Shown: in pieces, positions 6,791-14,838 of the stretch | Layout of the letters: every line of letters begins with the position of its first letter | Position numbering within the stretch: position 1 is the first letter of the stretch | NCBI GenBank assembly: GCA_023389045.1 | Contig: JAEWEZ010000161.1 | Location: 1 to 23,884 of the forward strand | Direction: 5' to 3' | Length of the DNA: 23,884 nt | Source of the DNA: Actinomycetes bacterium | Lineage (GTDB): Bacteria; Actinomycetota; Actinomycetes; Actinomycetales; Dermabacteraceae | Made by a program: the position numbers and the translations under genes | Notes under the pieces: generated by a model | What the model was told of the DNA's origin: nothing | Databases searched by the model: none | The model's input: the letters and a program-made list of their open reading frames with translations, nothing else

Positions 6791-8362
6791 ATGACCCTCG
6801 AGAAACTCATCACTGACACCAACGGGATCATCTGGTCGATCCCGCTGGTGGCGCTCTGCCTGCTCGCCGGGCTCTACTTCTCGCTGCGTACCCTGTTCGT
6901 TCAGGTCCGTGGCCTGCCCGAAATGCTCGCTCAGCTGTTCCGGGGCGAGAAATCTACCGATGGCACCTCCTCGTTCCAGTCGCTGATGATGTCCCTTGCC
7001 AACCGCGTCGGTATGGGCAACATCGGTGGTGTCGCCACCGCTATCGCTTTCGGCGGCCCCGGCGCCGTGTTCTGGATGTGGGCGGTGGCTTTCCTCGGCG
7101 CCTCCACCTCCTTCATCGAGTCCACCCTCGCCCAGATCTACAAGGAGAAGGACCCCGACACCGGCGAGTACCGCGGTGGCCCCTCCTACTACCTGGAGAA
7201 GGCCTACAAGCACACCGGCGCCCGCGCGTTCTTCGCGATCTACGCCGTGGTCTTCGCCATCGTGAGCGTCTTCGCCATGTCCTTCTTCCTGCCGGGCGTG
7301 CAGGCCAACGGTATGGCCTCCGCGATGGAGCACGCCTGGGGCCTGCCCACCTGGATCTCCGCCCTCGGCATGGTCATCTTCCTGGCCTTCATCGTGGTCG
7401 GCGGCGTCAAGCGCATCGCTCAGTTCGCCTCCTACGTGGTGCCGCCGATGGCCGTTATCTACATCCTCACGGCGCTCGTAGTGTTCTTCGTGAACTTCGA
7501 TCAGATCCCGCACGTGTTCGGCCTGATCTTCGGTTCCGCCTTCGGTGCCGACGCCGTCTACGGCGCGATCATCGGCTTGGCCATCAAGTGGGGCGTGCAG
7601 CGCGGCATCTACTCCAATGAGGCCGGTCAGGGCACCGGGCCGCATCACGCGGCCGCCGCAGAGGTCTCCCACCCCGCCAAGCAGGGCTTCGTGCAGGCCT
7701 TCTCCGTGTACATCGACACCCTGTTCGTCTGCACCGCGACCGCCTTCATCATCATTTCCACCGACATGTACACCGTGTTCCGCAATGAGGTCTTCCCGGC
7801 CGACGGGGCTCCGCTGTACGTGGGCACGATCGGCACCGATGTGGAGCCCGGCCCGGGCAATGTGCAGAACGCCTTCGACACCCTCGCCCCGGGCCTCGGC
7901 CCCACCTTCGTGGCGCTGGCCCTCGGCTTCTTCGCCTTCACCACCGTGGTCGCGTACTACTACATGGCCGAGGTGAACCTGGCCTACCTGACCCGCAAGA
8001 TGGAGTCGAGCACGGTGCGCCGCGTGGTGCTGCGCATCCTGCAGGCTCTGGTGCTGATCTCCGTGGCCTACGGTGCGGTGACCACCGGCGGTTACGCCTG
8101 GACCCTGGGCGACATCGGCGTGGGCTCCATGGCCTGGCTGAACATCCTCGCGATCCTGATCCTGCAGGTGCCTGCGCTCAAGGCGCTGAAGGACTACTAC
8201 GCCCAGAAGAAGCAGGGTGTGGATCCGCAGTTCGATCCTCGCAAGCTCGGCATCCACGGTGCGGAGTTCTGGGAGCTGCGGGCCGACGGGCTCTCGCTCC
8301 AGGGACGTTCCGGCGCCGAGGTCGACGCCGAGGCCGCCGGGGAGGCTCCCCCGACGGCCTGA
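6791..8362 (+). CDS. AGCS-family sodium:alanine-type symporter
   Basis: A 523-residue inner-membrane transporter of the alanine or glycine:cation symporter family, which imports small amino acids using a sodium or proton gradient. The family signature is clear: NRVGMGNIGGVATAIAFGGP followed by GAVFWMW (residues 71-97), then SFIESTLAQIYKEKD and RGGPSYYLEKA. Around eleven hydrophobic segments follow, with the typical KWGVQRGIYSNEAGQGTGPHHAA motif in the middle. The ATG at 6791 is chosen over an in-frame GTG at 6707 because GAGGAG (6778-6783) lies seven bases before it and the extra 28 residues are Pro/Arg-rich. The C-terminal tail is Glu/Ala-rich and cytoplasmic. The gene stands alone, with ffs divergent on one side and an MMPL gene convergent on the other. 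The exact substrate is not fixed by sequence. Confidence 0.95.
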   Translation: MTLEKLITDTNGIIWSIPLVALCLLAGLYFSLRTLFVQVRGLPEMLAQLFRGEKSTDGTSSFQSLMMSLANRVGMGNIGGVATAIAFGGPGAVFWMWAVAFLGASTSFIESTLAQIYKEKDPDTGEYRGGPSYYLEKAYKHTGARAFFAIYAVVFAIVSVFAMSFFLPGVQANGMASAMEHAWGLPTWISALGMVIFLAFIVVGGVKRIAQFASYVVPPMAVIYILTALVVFFVNFDQIPHVFGLIFGSAFGADAVYGAIIGLAIKWGVQRGIYSNEAGQGTGPHHAAAAEVSHPAKQGFVQAFSVYIDTLFVCTATAFIIISTDMYTVFRNEVFPADGAPLYVGTIGTDVEPGPGNVQNAFDTLAPGLGPTFVALALGFFAFTTVVAYYYMAEVNLAYLTRKMESSTVRRVVLRILQALVLISVAYGAVTTGGYAWTLGDIGVGSMAWLNILAILILQVPALKALKDYYAQKKQGVDPQFDPRKLGIHGAEFWELRADGLSLQGRSGAEVDAEAAGEAPPTA

Positions 8363-8366
8363 TGAG

Positions 8367-8433
8367 GTCGCTTCTGCGACACTGCCGTCACGCCGCATCC
8401 CCCGCTGCTGTGCCTAGCGCGCAGCCGCGGGGG
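8367..8433. terminator. Hairpins between convergent symporter and MMPL genes
   Basis: A small hairpin GTCGC-TTCT-GCGAC lies at 8367-8380, five bases after the symporter stop. A larger one at 8399-8433 has 12-bp arms with one mismatch, starting CCCCCGC and ending GCGGGGG, around an 11-nt loop. Neither is followed by a long T-run. The position between two converging genes suggests a bidirectional terminator. Confidence 0.45.
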
Positions 8434-8492
8434 ACGCTGCTTTTGCGCGACGGCCATGGCGGCGCGGAGGGACGCTGCTTTTGCGCGACGGC
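8431..8492. repeat. 24-bp direct repeat in convergent gap
   Basis: GGGACGCTGCTTTTGCGCGA followed by CGGC occurs at 8431-8454 and again at 8469-8492, 38 bp apart and identical. Related words (CGCTTCTGCGAC at 8369-8380, TATCGCGCAGCGGC near 8516-8529) suggest a locally multiplied intergenic element. Confidence 0.6.
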
Positions 8493-8514
8493 AATGACTC
8501 CCCGGAAGGCACCG

Positions 8515-10875
8515 CTATCGCGCAGCGGCAGTGGCTACTGTGCGCGCTTTGATGTAGCGCCGGTCCGCCGGGAGCATCCACGGCCACCACAGGCGCCGAC
8601 CAAGGCTCATGCCGATCCCGGGAACAAGCAGGGTACGCACCACGAAGGTGTCGAGCAGAACCCCGAAGGCCACGATGAAGGCGAGCTGCGCGAGGAACAG
8701 AATCGGGATCACGAAGAGGGCTGCGAAGGTGGCGGCGAGCACGATCCCCGCTGAGGTGATGACACCGCCGGTGAGGGCAAGACCTCGCACGATGCCCTCG
8801 CGGGTGCCGTGCCGGAGTGCCTCTTCGCGCACCCGGGTCATGAGGAAGATGTTGTAGTCCACGCCGAGGGCCACGAGGAAGACGAAGCCGAACAGGGGCA
8901 CGGCCGGGTCGGCACCGGGGAAGTCGAGCACGTGGTTGAAGACGAGGGCTGAGACGCCCATGGCGGAGCCGAAGCTGAGCACGGTCGCGGCGATCAGCAC
9001 GAGACCGGCCACTACGGAACGCAGCAAGGCGATCAGAATCAGCGTGATAACCACCAAGACCAGCGGGATGATCAGGGCGCGGTCGTGGGCGGAGGCGGCG
9101 TTGGTATCCACGGCTGTGGCGGTTTGCCCACCCACCAGCACGTTCTCAGGCAGGGTTTCCCGCAGTGCCTTCACGGTGCCTTCCGCCTCGGCCGAATCGT
9201 AGGCCGCGCTGAGGGTTGCCTGCAGGAGCACGTCCCCGTCAACGACGGTCGGTTCCGCTGCGGGCCGGCCGGGGATGGTGCCGAGGAGTTTCCCGTCCTG
9301 GATGCGTAGCTGCCCGGCGGGATCGTCGGCGGCAGCCACGGTCACCGAGTCCACCCCCTCAACCTTTGCGGCAGCTTCGGCAACCTCGAGGAGGGAGTCT
9401 TTCGGGGCGATGATCTGGGCGGGGGTGCCGGAGCCTCCGGGGAAGTGCTCGCCAAGCATGCGCTGGCCGTCGCGGGCATCGGAGGCGGTCAGGACCAGCT
9501 CGGACTGCGGCACCCCGTCGGCCTTGAGCTGCGGAACGAACACGCAGGCCAGGGCGAGGACCAGGAGTGCACCGGCCCAGATGCGAACGGGGCGACGCTC
9601 CACCTGGGCGGCCACGGTGCCGTAGACGCCGTGATCGGCAAGCACCTGGTGGCGGCTCGGCGCTCGATGCCCTGCGGGGACTGCCTTCGCGTCGGGAGCC
9701 GCCGCCCCGTCGGCACCGTCAGCCCCGTCGGCCCTTTCTGTCGCGACGCTCGCTCGCGCCCCGTCGGCCCCCTCCCCAACGACCCCCTCCCGGGCGCGCG
9801 GAACCCGAGGCCAGTAGGAGATACGCCCGGTCAGAGCCAGAAGCGCGGGCAGGAAGGTGAGGGCGCAGAGCATCGCGCAGAGGATGCCCACGGCGGCGAC
9901 AGGGCCGAGCGCACGGTTTGATTCCAGGTCACTCAGCAGCAGGCAGAGCAGGCCGGCGATCACCGTTCCACCGGAGGCAATGATTGGTTCGAGGGAGCCG
10001 CGCACCGCTCGACGCAGGGCGAGGATACGGTCGGGAGTGCTCAGGAGTTCTTCACGGAAACGTACCGTCAGGAGCAGGCCGTAGTCGGTGGCGGCGCCGA
10101 TCACCAGGATGAACAGGATCCCCTGCACCTGCCCGTTGAGCATGAACCAACCGGCCGAGGCCAGATGCCAGTTGATAAGCACCGCCACGCAGAGCGCGAA
10201 GAGAGAACTGGTCAGCACGAGAAGCGGAAGAAGAACGGCGCGGTAGACCAGGATCAGGATCACGAGCACAGCCGCGCAGGTCACGAGCAGAAGGAGCCCG
10301 TCGATCCCGGCGAAAGCCTCCCCCAGGTCGGTGGAAAAACCGGCAGGACCCGTGACATGCGCCGTCACCCCCTCGATAGCGCCATCCAGGCTCGTGCGAA
10401 GCGTTTCCACGCCGGCGTTGGGATCCCCCTCCTGTGAAAGCGGCACGAAAACCTGCACGGCTTGCCCGTCCTCACTGGGCACCGGCAGGGAAACATCTCC
10501 CGCCCCGTCAATCTTGTCCACGGCGGCGGCAACGGCGTCTTTCACCGCGCTCACCTGCTCGCGGCTCAGTTCCTGCCCGTCATCCGTTGCGGCGACCACG
10601 ATGGCCGGGATCTGGTCGCTACCGCGGAAATCCCCCAGACGTTTCTGCACCGCCGTGGATTCCGCACTCGACGGCAGGTAGCTCGAGGGGTCATTGGAGG
10701 CCACCTCACCAATCCGCCCGAAGTACGGGCCGCCCACCCCGGCAAGCGCAAGCCACAGCACCACGAGCAGAGCAGGCAGGAGCACACGCAGGAAGCGCCG
10801 CCGGGGGCGGGTTCCTCTCGCCTCAGCGCCCGAGGCGGCAGGCCCCGGGGCGCGGTGCGTGGGCTGAGGATTCAC
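8515..10875 (-). CDS. MMPL-family RND exporter
   Basis: A 786-residue membrane transporter of the MMPL branch of the RND superfamily, which exports drugs, lipids or lipopeptides with the proton gradient. Membrane segment 1 is at about 29-48, a first extracytoplasmic domain spans about 50-190, and a block of five membrane segments follows. The second half repeats this plan (segment 7 at about 432-450). The proton-relay Asp-Tyr pairs are intact in both halves: ATDYG (D264, Y265) and GVDYN (D674, Y675). Between the halves (about 365-405) is an unusual Ala/Gly/Asp-rich cytoplasmic loop. The start is GTG 10875 (NPQPTHRAPG), because GGAAGG lies five bases upstream. Longer in-frame starts lack such a site. 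The gene diverges from the decarboxylase gene. No mycolic-acid genes are visible, so the substrate remains open. Confidence 0.93.
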   Translation of the reverse strand: MNPQPTHRAPGPAASGAEARGTRPRRRFLRVLLPALLVVLWLALAGVGGPYFGRIGEVASNDPSSYLPSSAESTAVQKRLGDFRGSDQIPAIVVAATDDGQELSREQVSAVKDAVAAAVDKIDGAGDVSLPVPSEDGQAVQVFVPLSQEGDPNAGVETLRTSLDGAIEGVTAHVTGPAGFSTDLGEAFAGIDGLLLLVTCAAVLVILILVYRAVLLPLLVLTSSLFALCVAVLINWHLASAGWFMLNGQVQGILFILVIGAATDYGLLLTVRFREELLSTPDRILALRRAVRGSLEPIIASGGTVIAGLLCLLLSDLESNRALGPVAAVGILCAMLCALTFLPALLALTGRISYWPRVPRAREGVVGEGADGARASVATERADGADGADGAAAPDAKAVPAGHRAPSRHQVLADHGVYGTVAAQVERRPVRIWAGALLVLALACVFVPQLKADGVPQSELVLTASDARDGQRMLGEHFPGGSGTPAQIIAPKDSLLEVAEAAAKVEGVDSVTVAAADDPAGQLRIQDGKLLGTIPGRPAAEPTVVDGDVLLQATLSAAYDSAEAEGTVKALRETLPENVLVGGQTATAVDTNAASAHDRALIIPLVLVVITLILIALLRSVVAGLVLIAATVLSFGSAMGVSALVFNHVLDFPGADPAVPLFGFVFLVALGVDYNIFLMTRVREEALRHGTREGIVRGLALTGGVITSAGIVLAATFAALFVIPILFLAQLAFIVAFGVLLDTFVVRTLLVPGIGMSLGRRLWWPWMLPADRRYIKARTVATAAAR

Positions 10876-11187
10876 GGGATCCTTCCTGCGGTAACTTCCG
10901 GGATGAGCTGCAATAGAGAGGCCGTTCGATACCGGCCAATGAGAGTGCTTGCGGGTGTAATCGAGCGCCCGACGGTGCCCGATCAACCATCAGTGAGTCT
11001 AACGGGAGGGTCTGACAGACAAAGCGGCCGCAATTCCGATAATCCCGGTCTGACCTGCAGCACTAAAGATTTTCAGGGGTGTTAACCGCGGCGCCCAACC
11101 GTCGAACAAACCCGTGGCTCCCGCACCCCGGACACCCGCCCAGCAGGGTCCCCGCCGTGAGCGCCCGACGCGTGCGACGATGCGCAC
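10876..11187. other. Divergent control region between MMPL and decarboxylase genes
   Basis: About 310 bp without a supported gene. It holds a candidate minus-strand promoter for the MMPL gene, with -10 TAGACT at 10996-11001. TTTGTC lies 16 bp further upstream. Between these two elements sits a perfect 11-bp palindrome, GTCTGACAGAC (11010-11020), a plausible repressor site. A GATAAT (11038-11043) on the plus strand could be a -10 for the decarboxylase gene, though its -35 is poor. A weak hairpin GGCCG/CGGCC lies at 10920-10937. Confidence 0.4.
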
Positions 11188-12753
11188 GTGACCACTGAAC
11201 GAGACCTCCACACCTCCGCCCACGGCGGCGACCCGGATCTCAGCGCACCGCCCGCCGCCGCCCCCGACCTGAGCGCTCCCACGCCCTCCGAGGCGCCCCT
11301 CGGCAACGATGCCGAGTCGGCCCCGGAGCCGGCGCAGAGCGAGCGCGACGCCTTCACCGAAGCCTCCGACACCCTGCAGCGCCATCGCAAACCCTCCGTG
11401 ATCTGGGGCGATGAGCGCGAAGCCGTAAGTGCGGCCCTCGAATGGGCCACCGCGCACACCGCGATTGCCTCCGATCCGAAAGCCACCGCACGCAGCGCCG
11501 ATGCGCTCGCGGCCGATGTGGGCCAGACGATCACCCCCGAGGGGATCGGGGCGACCCGTGCGATGCAGATTTACGACGAAGTGCTTCTGCCCGCCACCCG
11601 CGCCACCGACGACCCCCTGAACCTCGCCTACATCCCCGGCGCCCCGACCCGCGCTGCCGTCGCCTTCGACGCCGTGGTCAGCGCGGCCAATGTGTTCGGT
11701 GGCCTGTGGGAAGGCGGCGCTGGCGCGATCTTCGCCGAGAACCAGGTGCTCCGCTGGCTTGCCGATCTGCTCGGCTGGCCCGAGGATGCGGCCGGAGTGT
11801 TCGTCTCCGGAGGCACGAACGGAAACCTCTCGGCCCTGGCCACGGCCCGGGAGAATGCGCTGCGTATGCGCGGGGCGAAGCCCGAGGGAGGCTGGGCGCT
11901 GGCCTGCGCGACCACCGCGCACTCCTCCGTCTCCTCGGCGGCTCGCCTGCTGGATATGGACGTGGTGAGCGTCCCCGTCGACGAAAAACACCATCTGACC
12001 GGCGCCCAGCTTGAACCCGTGCTCGCGGCTGATCCGCGGATCTGCGCGGTCGTCGTCTCCGGCGGCACCACGAATGCGGGCATCGTGGATGACATCGCTT
12101 CCGTCGTGGAGGTCGCCCATCGCCACGGCGTGTGGGTGCACGTGGATGGCGCCTACGGTGGTGCGGCCCTTGCCGCCCCCTCGGTGCGACATCGTTTCGA
12201 CGGGATCGAGCAGGCCGACTCCTTCATCGTCGATCCCCACAAGTGGCTATTCGCGCCCTACGACTGCTGCGCGCTCATCTATCGGGATCCGCGCCCGGCA
12301 GCTGCCGCCCACGCCCAGCACGCCGCCTACCTCGACCAGATCGACCGCGGAGAATCCAACCCCTCAGACCTCGCGGCGCACCTCTCGCGGCGCACCCGCG
12401 GCCTGCCCCTCTGGTACTCCCTCGCCACCCACGGCACCGACCGCTACACCGCCGCAATCGAACTGTGCCTGCAGATCGCGCAGACGGTTGCCACGGCGAT
12501 CGACGCAGCCGACCATCTCGAACGGCTCAATGCAGTGGAACTCTCCGTGGTGGTTTTCCGCCGTCCGGGCTGGGATGCCGAGGCGTATCGCCACTGGTCA
12601 CAGCGTCTTGCAAAGGAAGGCACGATCCTGTGCGTGCCCACCTCGGTGGCCGGTGAACCGGCCCTGCGCCTGGCTTTCCTGAACCCCGAAACCGATCCGC
12701 AGCACGTGATCGACATCCTCAACACCACGATGTTGGAGCCCGACGGGAGCTGA
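11188..12753 (+). CDS. PLP-dependent group II amino-acid decarboxylase
   Basis: A 521-residue pyridoxal-phosphate enzyme of the glutamate/aromatic amino-acid decarboxylase family. These enzymes remove the alpha-carboxyl group to give an amine such as GABA, tyramine or a polyamine precursor. The PLP lysine is K352 in VDPHKWLF. The aspartate that pairs with the pyridine nitrogen is D320 in HVDGAYGG, and H245 in TTAHSSVSSA is the stacking histidine. FVSGGTNGNLSAL is the phosphate-binding segment. The first 60 or so residues are a Pro/Ala/Asp-rich extension not needed for the fold. The start is GTG 11188. No Shine-Dalgarno sequence is present, and a degenerate -10 (GACGAT, 11176-11181) six bases upstream suggests a leaderless mRNA. 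No paired amino-acid/amine antiporter lies beside it, so an acid-resistance role is unsupported. The substrate cannot be read from sequence. Confidence 0.92.
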   Translation: MTTERDLHTSAHGGDPDLSAPPAAAPDLSAPTPSEAPLGNDAESAPEPAQSERDAFTEASDTLQRHRKPSVIWGDEREAVSAALEWATAHTAIASDPKATARSADALAADVGQTITPEGIGATRAMQIYDEVLLPATRATDDPLNLAYIPGAPTRAAVAFDAVVSAANVFGGLWEGGAGAIFAENQVLRWLADLLGWPEDAAGVFVSGGTNGNLSALATARENALRMRGAKPEGGWALACATTAHSSVSSAARLLDMDVVSVPVDEKHHLTGAQLEPVLAADPRICAVVVSGGTTNAGIVDDIASVVEVAHRHGVWVHVDGAYGGAALAAPSVRHRFDGIEQADSFIVDPHKWLFAPYDCCALIYRDPRPAAAAHAQHAAYLDQIDRGESNPSDLAAHLSRRTRGLPLWYSLATHGTDRYTAAIELCLQIAQTVATAIDAADHLERLNAVELSVVVFRRPGWDAEAYRHWSQRLAKEGTILCVPTSVAGEPALRLAFLNPETDPQHVIDILNTTMLEPDGS

Positions 12754-12760
12754 CTCCGCT

Positions 12761-12792
12761 GGCGGCGCGATCCTCCGTCGGCGGCGCGATCC
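12761..12792. repeat. 13-bp direct repeat in convergent gap
   Basis: GGCGGCGCGATCC occurs at 12761-12773 and 12780-12792 in the 43-bp space between two convergent genes. It may form part of a transcription stop region. No T-run is present. Confidence 0.4.
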
Positions 12793-12796
12793 GGGC

Positions 12797-14581
12797 CTAC
12801 TGACCCGACGCGCCGTCGCGCCCCGTCTCCAACTGCGCGATCAACTCCCGCATTCGCTCGGCATCCTCCGCGCGCCCCAGTTCCTCCCAGGCGCTGAGGG
12901 CGCGCCGCGCCGCCCGCAAAGCCCGTCGGCCCTGGCCCTGCTCCGCGAGGATCGCGGCATACCGGTCCCCCACGTAGGCACCCCAGTAGCGGGCCCGATC
13001 CTCATGCCCGGCAGGCACCTCGCCAATCGCGGCGAGCGCCTGGCGGCGCCGAGTTTCCAGGTCACCATCCACGCGTTCCGCATCCCCCGGCTCCGGCAGC
13101 GCCGCCGCCAGAAAACGCCCCACGCAGGCATCCACCCGTCGGTCCCAAATCTGCGAGGCCGGAAGCAGCGGCCGCGCCCCGTCCGGGCGGGTACGTCGCA
13201 CGATCGCGCCCGCTGCAGATTCCGCCCCGCGTCGGTCGTCACGCTCCAGGCAGCGACGCAGCAGCAGCGCCTGTGCGTCCAACTCATCGCGCACCAGCAC
13301 CGGCCGGGAATGCTCGGGGGTGGCGAGATCATCCGCCAGTCGGCACGCCTCCGCGGCCACTCGCCGCAGTTCCACCATGGCTTCCTCGTGCCGCCCCGCC
13401 GGTTCCAAAACACTCGCCGTGATTCGCGCCGTCTCCAGCAATGCCCAGTGGTCACGCTGCTCCCGGGCGATCTGACGTGCCTGCTCCAGCGGGACCAGGG
13501 CGGCGTCCCAGCGTCCCGCCTCACGTCGCTGCACCGCGACGGCAAGCAGCGGCGCAACCCGCAGTGCATCCCGGCGCAGCGTGCGCTGCAGAGAGATCAG
13601 CCGCCCCGCGGTGAAGCTCGCGTGATCGGTGAGCCCCGCCGCCATCACCGCGTGCAGAAGATCAGTAATAAGGCCAATGCGCAGCGGCGGATCATCCACA
13701 TGCCGCAGCGTCAGCAGCGCCTCCACGGCGTGCATCGCGGCCAGACGGGGACGGTCCGCGCGCAGGGTACGCGCGAGCACAGCATGAGCCATGGTGGCGG
13801 CGCGTTCCGCTTCCCGCACTGCCACCTCATCGCCCCCGTCGCGGGCCTGCTCGGCTAAGGCCAGGGCGTCCAGGGCGGCACTGGTCGCGCCGGGAAGGTC
13901 CCCGGCACCCTCCAGCATTTGGGCGCTACGCACCGTAAACAGCAGCCGCGGCGAATCCAGCAGCGACGCTTCCACGGCAGGGAGCGCTTCCATCGCAGCA
14001 GCCAGCACCTGGGCTTCCTGGCGCGGATCCACGCGATACCCGGGCGGCGGAGTGGCCATACCCCGCACCACCGCGGTCATAGCCGGGGAGACCTCCCATT
14101 GCGCGCAGTGTCGGGCTCGACGGGATCCGGTGCTTCCGGGACGGCGCTCCCGGTCGGGCCCGGGCTGGCGGGGCGAGCGGCCCGTCGGCCCCCGCTGGCT
14201 GAGAGCATCGGCAGCAGCCAGAGCCTGCTGCTCAAAGCCGTGCTGCTGCAGCAGACGGCACAAATCCCGCGCAGCCTGCGCAAACTGTTCCGCATCCCCC
14301 ATCGCTTCCGCGCAACGCAGACGCGCCCGGGCCATCGCCGCTCGTTCCCGAGGAGACGCCTTATCCGCAGGGAACGTGGCGGCCACATGCCGCGCCTCCC
14401 CCAGGCGTTCCGCGCTGATCAGATCATTCACACGCGCCGCCGCTTCGGCCAGGGTGCGGGGTCTGGGCAGCGGAAGCTCGGGCGGCCGCAGCGCCACTCT
14501 CAGCTCGTCCAGATCCACGACGGGGTCGGTGTCACTGCGTCCGTCCCAGAGCGGAAGCGAAGCTGCATCTGGCGCGGGCAC
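12797..14581 (-). CDS. Unrecognised helical-repeat (TPR-like) protein
   Basis: A 594-residue, almost entirely alpha-helical soluble protein that I cannot assign to a family. Alternating Ala/Leu-rich and Arg/Glu-rich helices, for example EAAARVNDLISAERLGEARHVAATF, AQAARDLCRLLQQHGFEQQALAAAD and RRALRAARRALSAWEELGRAEDAERMRELIAQLE, fit a tetratricopeptide-type solenoid used as a protein-binding scaffold. An Arg/Pro/Gly-rich linker at about 130-158 splits a short N-terminal part from the main solenoid. No enzymatic motif, signal peptide or membrane segment is seen. The start is GTG 14581, six bases after a TAAGTT -10 element, with no Shine-Dalgarno sequence. It diverges from the NTPase/pseudo-ABC operon. 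Such solenoids can be regulators, but there is no DNA-binding domain to support that here. Confidence 0.75.
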   Translation of the reverse strand: MPAPDAASLPLWDGRSDTDPVVDLDELRVALRPPELPLPRPRTLAEAAARVNDLISAERLGEARHVAATFPADKASPRERAAMARARLRCAEAMGDAEQFAQAARDLCRLLQQHGFEQQALAAADALSQRGPTGRSPRQPGPDRERRPGSTGSRRARHCAQWEVSPAMTAVVRGMATPPPGYRVDPRQEAQVLAAAMEALPAVEASLLDSPRLLFTVRSAQMLEGAGDLPGATSAALDALALAEQARDGGDEVAVREAERAATMAHAVLARTLRADRPRLAAMHAVEALLTLRHVDDPPLRIGLITDLLHAVMAAGLTDHASFTAGRLISLQRTLRRDALRVAPLLAVAVQRREAGRWDAALVPLEQARQIAREQRDHWALLETARITASVLEPAGRHEEAMVELRRVAAEACRLADDLATPEHSRPVLVRDELDAQALLLRRCLERDDRRGAESAAGAIVRRTRPDGARPLLPASQIWDRRVDACVGRFLAAALPEPGDAERVDGDLETRRRQALAAIGEVPAGHEDRARYWGAYVGDRYAAILAEQGQGRRALRAARRALSAWEELGRAEDAERMRELIAQLETGRDGASGQ

Positions 14582-14587
14582 GGAGCG

Positions 14588-14593
14588 AACTTA
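14588..14593 (-). promoter_or_regulatory. -10 element of helical-repeat gene, leaderless
   Basis: TAAGTT on the minus strand lies six bases before the GTG start of the helical-repeat gene. The -35 region is GC-rich and unconvincing. Confidence 0.45.
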
Positions 14594-14726
14594 CCAAGTC
14601 GCACGGCACCGGGCCTGGGGGTGTTCAGCACACCGCTGGCTCGATGTCGGGCGATCCTGCAGTGATGCTGCCCGCAGACCCCAAGACCGCTCCGAATCTG
14701 TCGTAGATCACATTCTGAGCCGCCCC

Positions 14727-14742
14727 ATGAGAGGCCTCTCAT
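14727..14742. promoter_or_regulatory. Palindrome ATGAGAG-GC-CTCTCAT
   Basis: A perfect 16-bp palindrome in the gap between the divergent helical-repeat gene and the NTPase gene, about 97 bp upstream of the NTPase start. The same arms recur at 19433-19452, upstream of the poly-Asp protein gene. It is likely a binding site for a dimeric regulator, which cannot be identified from the sequence. Confidence 0.6.
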
Positions 14743-14838
14743 CGTCGGCTCATGACCACTTCATCGGCCCGGGCTTGCATAGGGGCATCAGGATCCATGC
14801 CGCGATCCGTTCCCACCCCGCCTCCAAGGAGTTCCCCG

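Noticed and set aside
6635..8398. A 587-codon open frame on the minus strand opposite the symporter gene
   Set aside because: It is rich in His/Gly/Glu/Asp with no domain pattern and lies fully antisense to a clear AGCS gene. It is a shadow caused by high GC and biased codon use.
10823..10990. A possible 55-residue leader peptide starting ATG 10990, five bases after the TAGACT -10 element
   Set aside because: It overlaps the MMPL start in another frame, spacing is shorter than for the other leaderless genes, and the peptide shows no conserved feature or attenuator hairpin.
11188..12753. Assigning the decarboxylase to glutamate-dependent acid resistance
   Set aside because: No glutamate/GABA antiporter or other acid-resistance gene lies nearby, and substrate cannot be inferred from the visible motifs.
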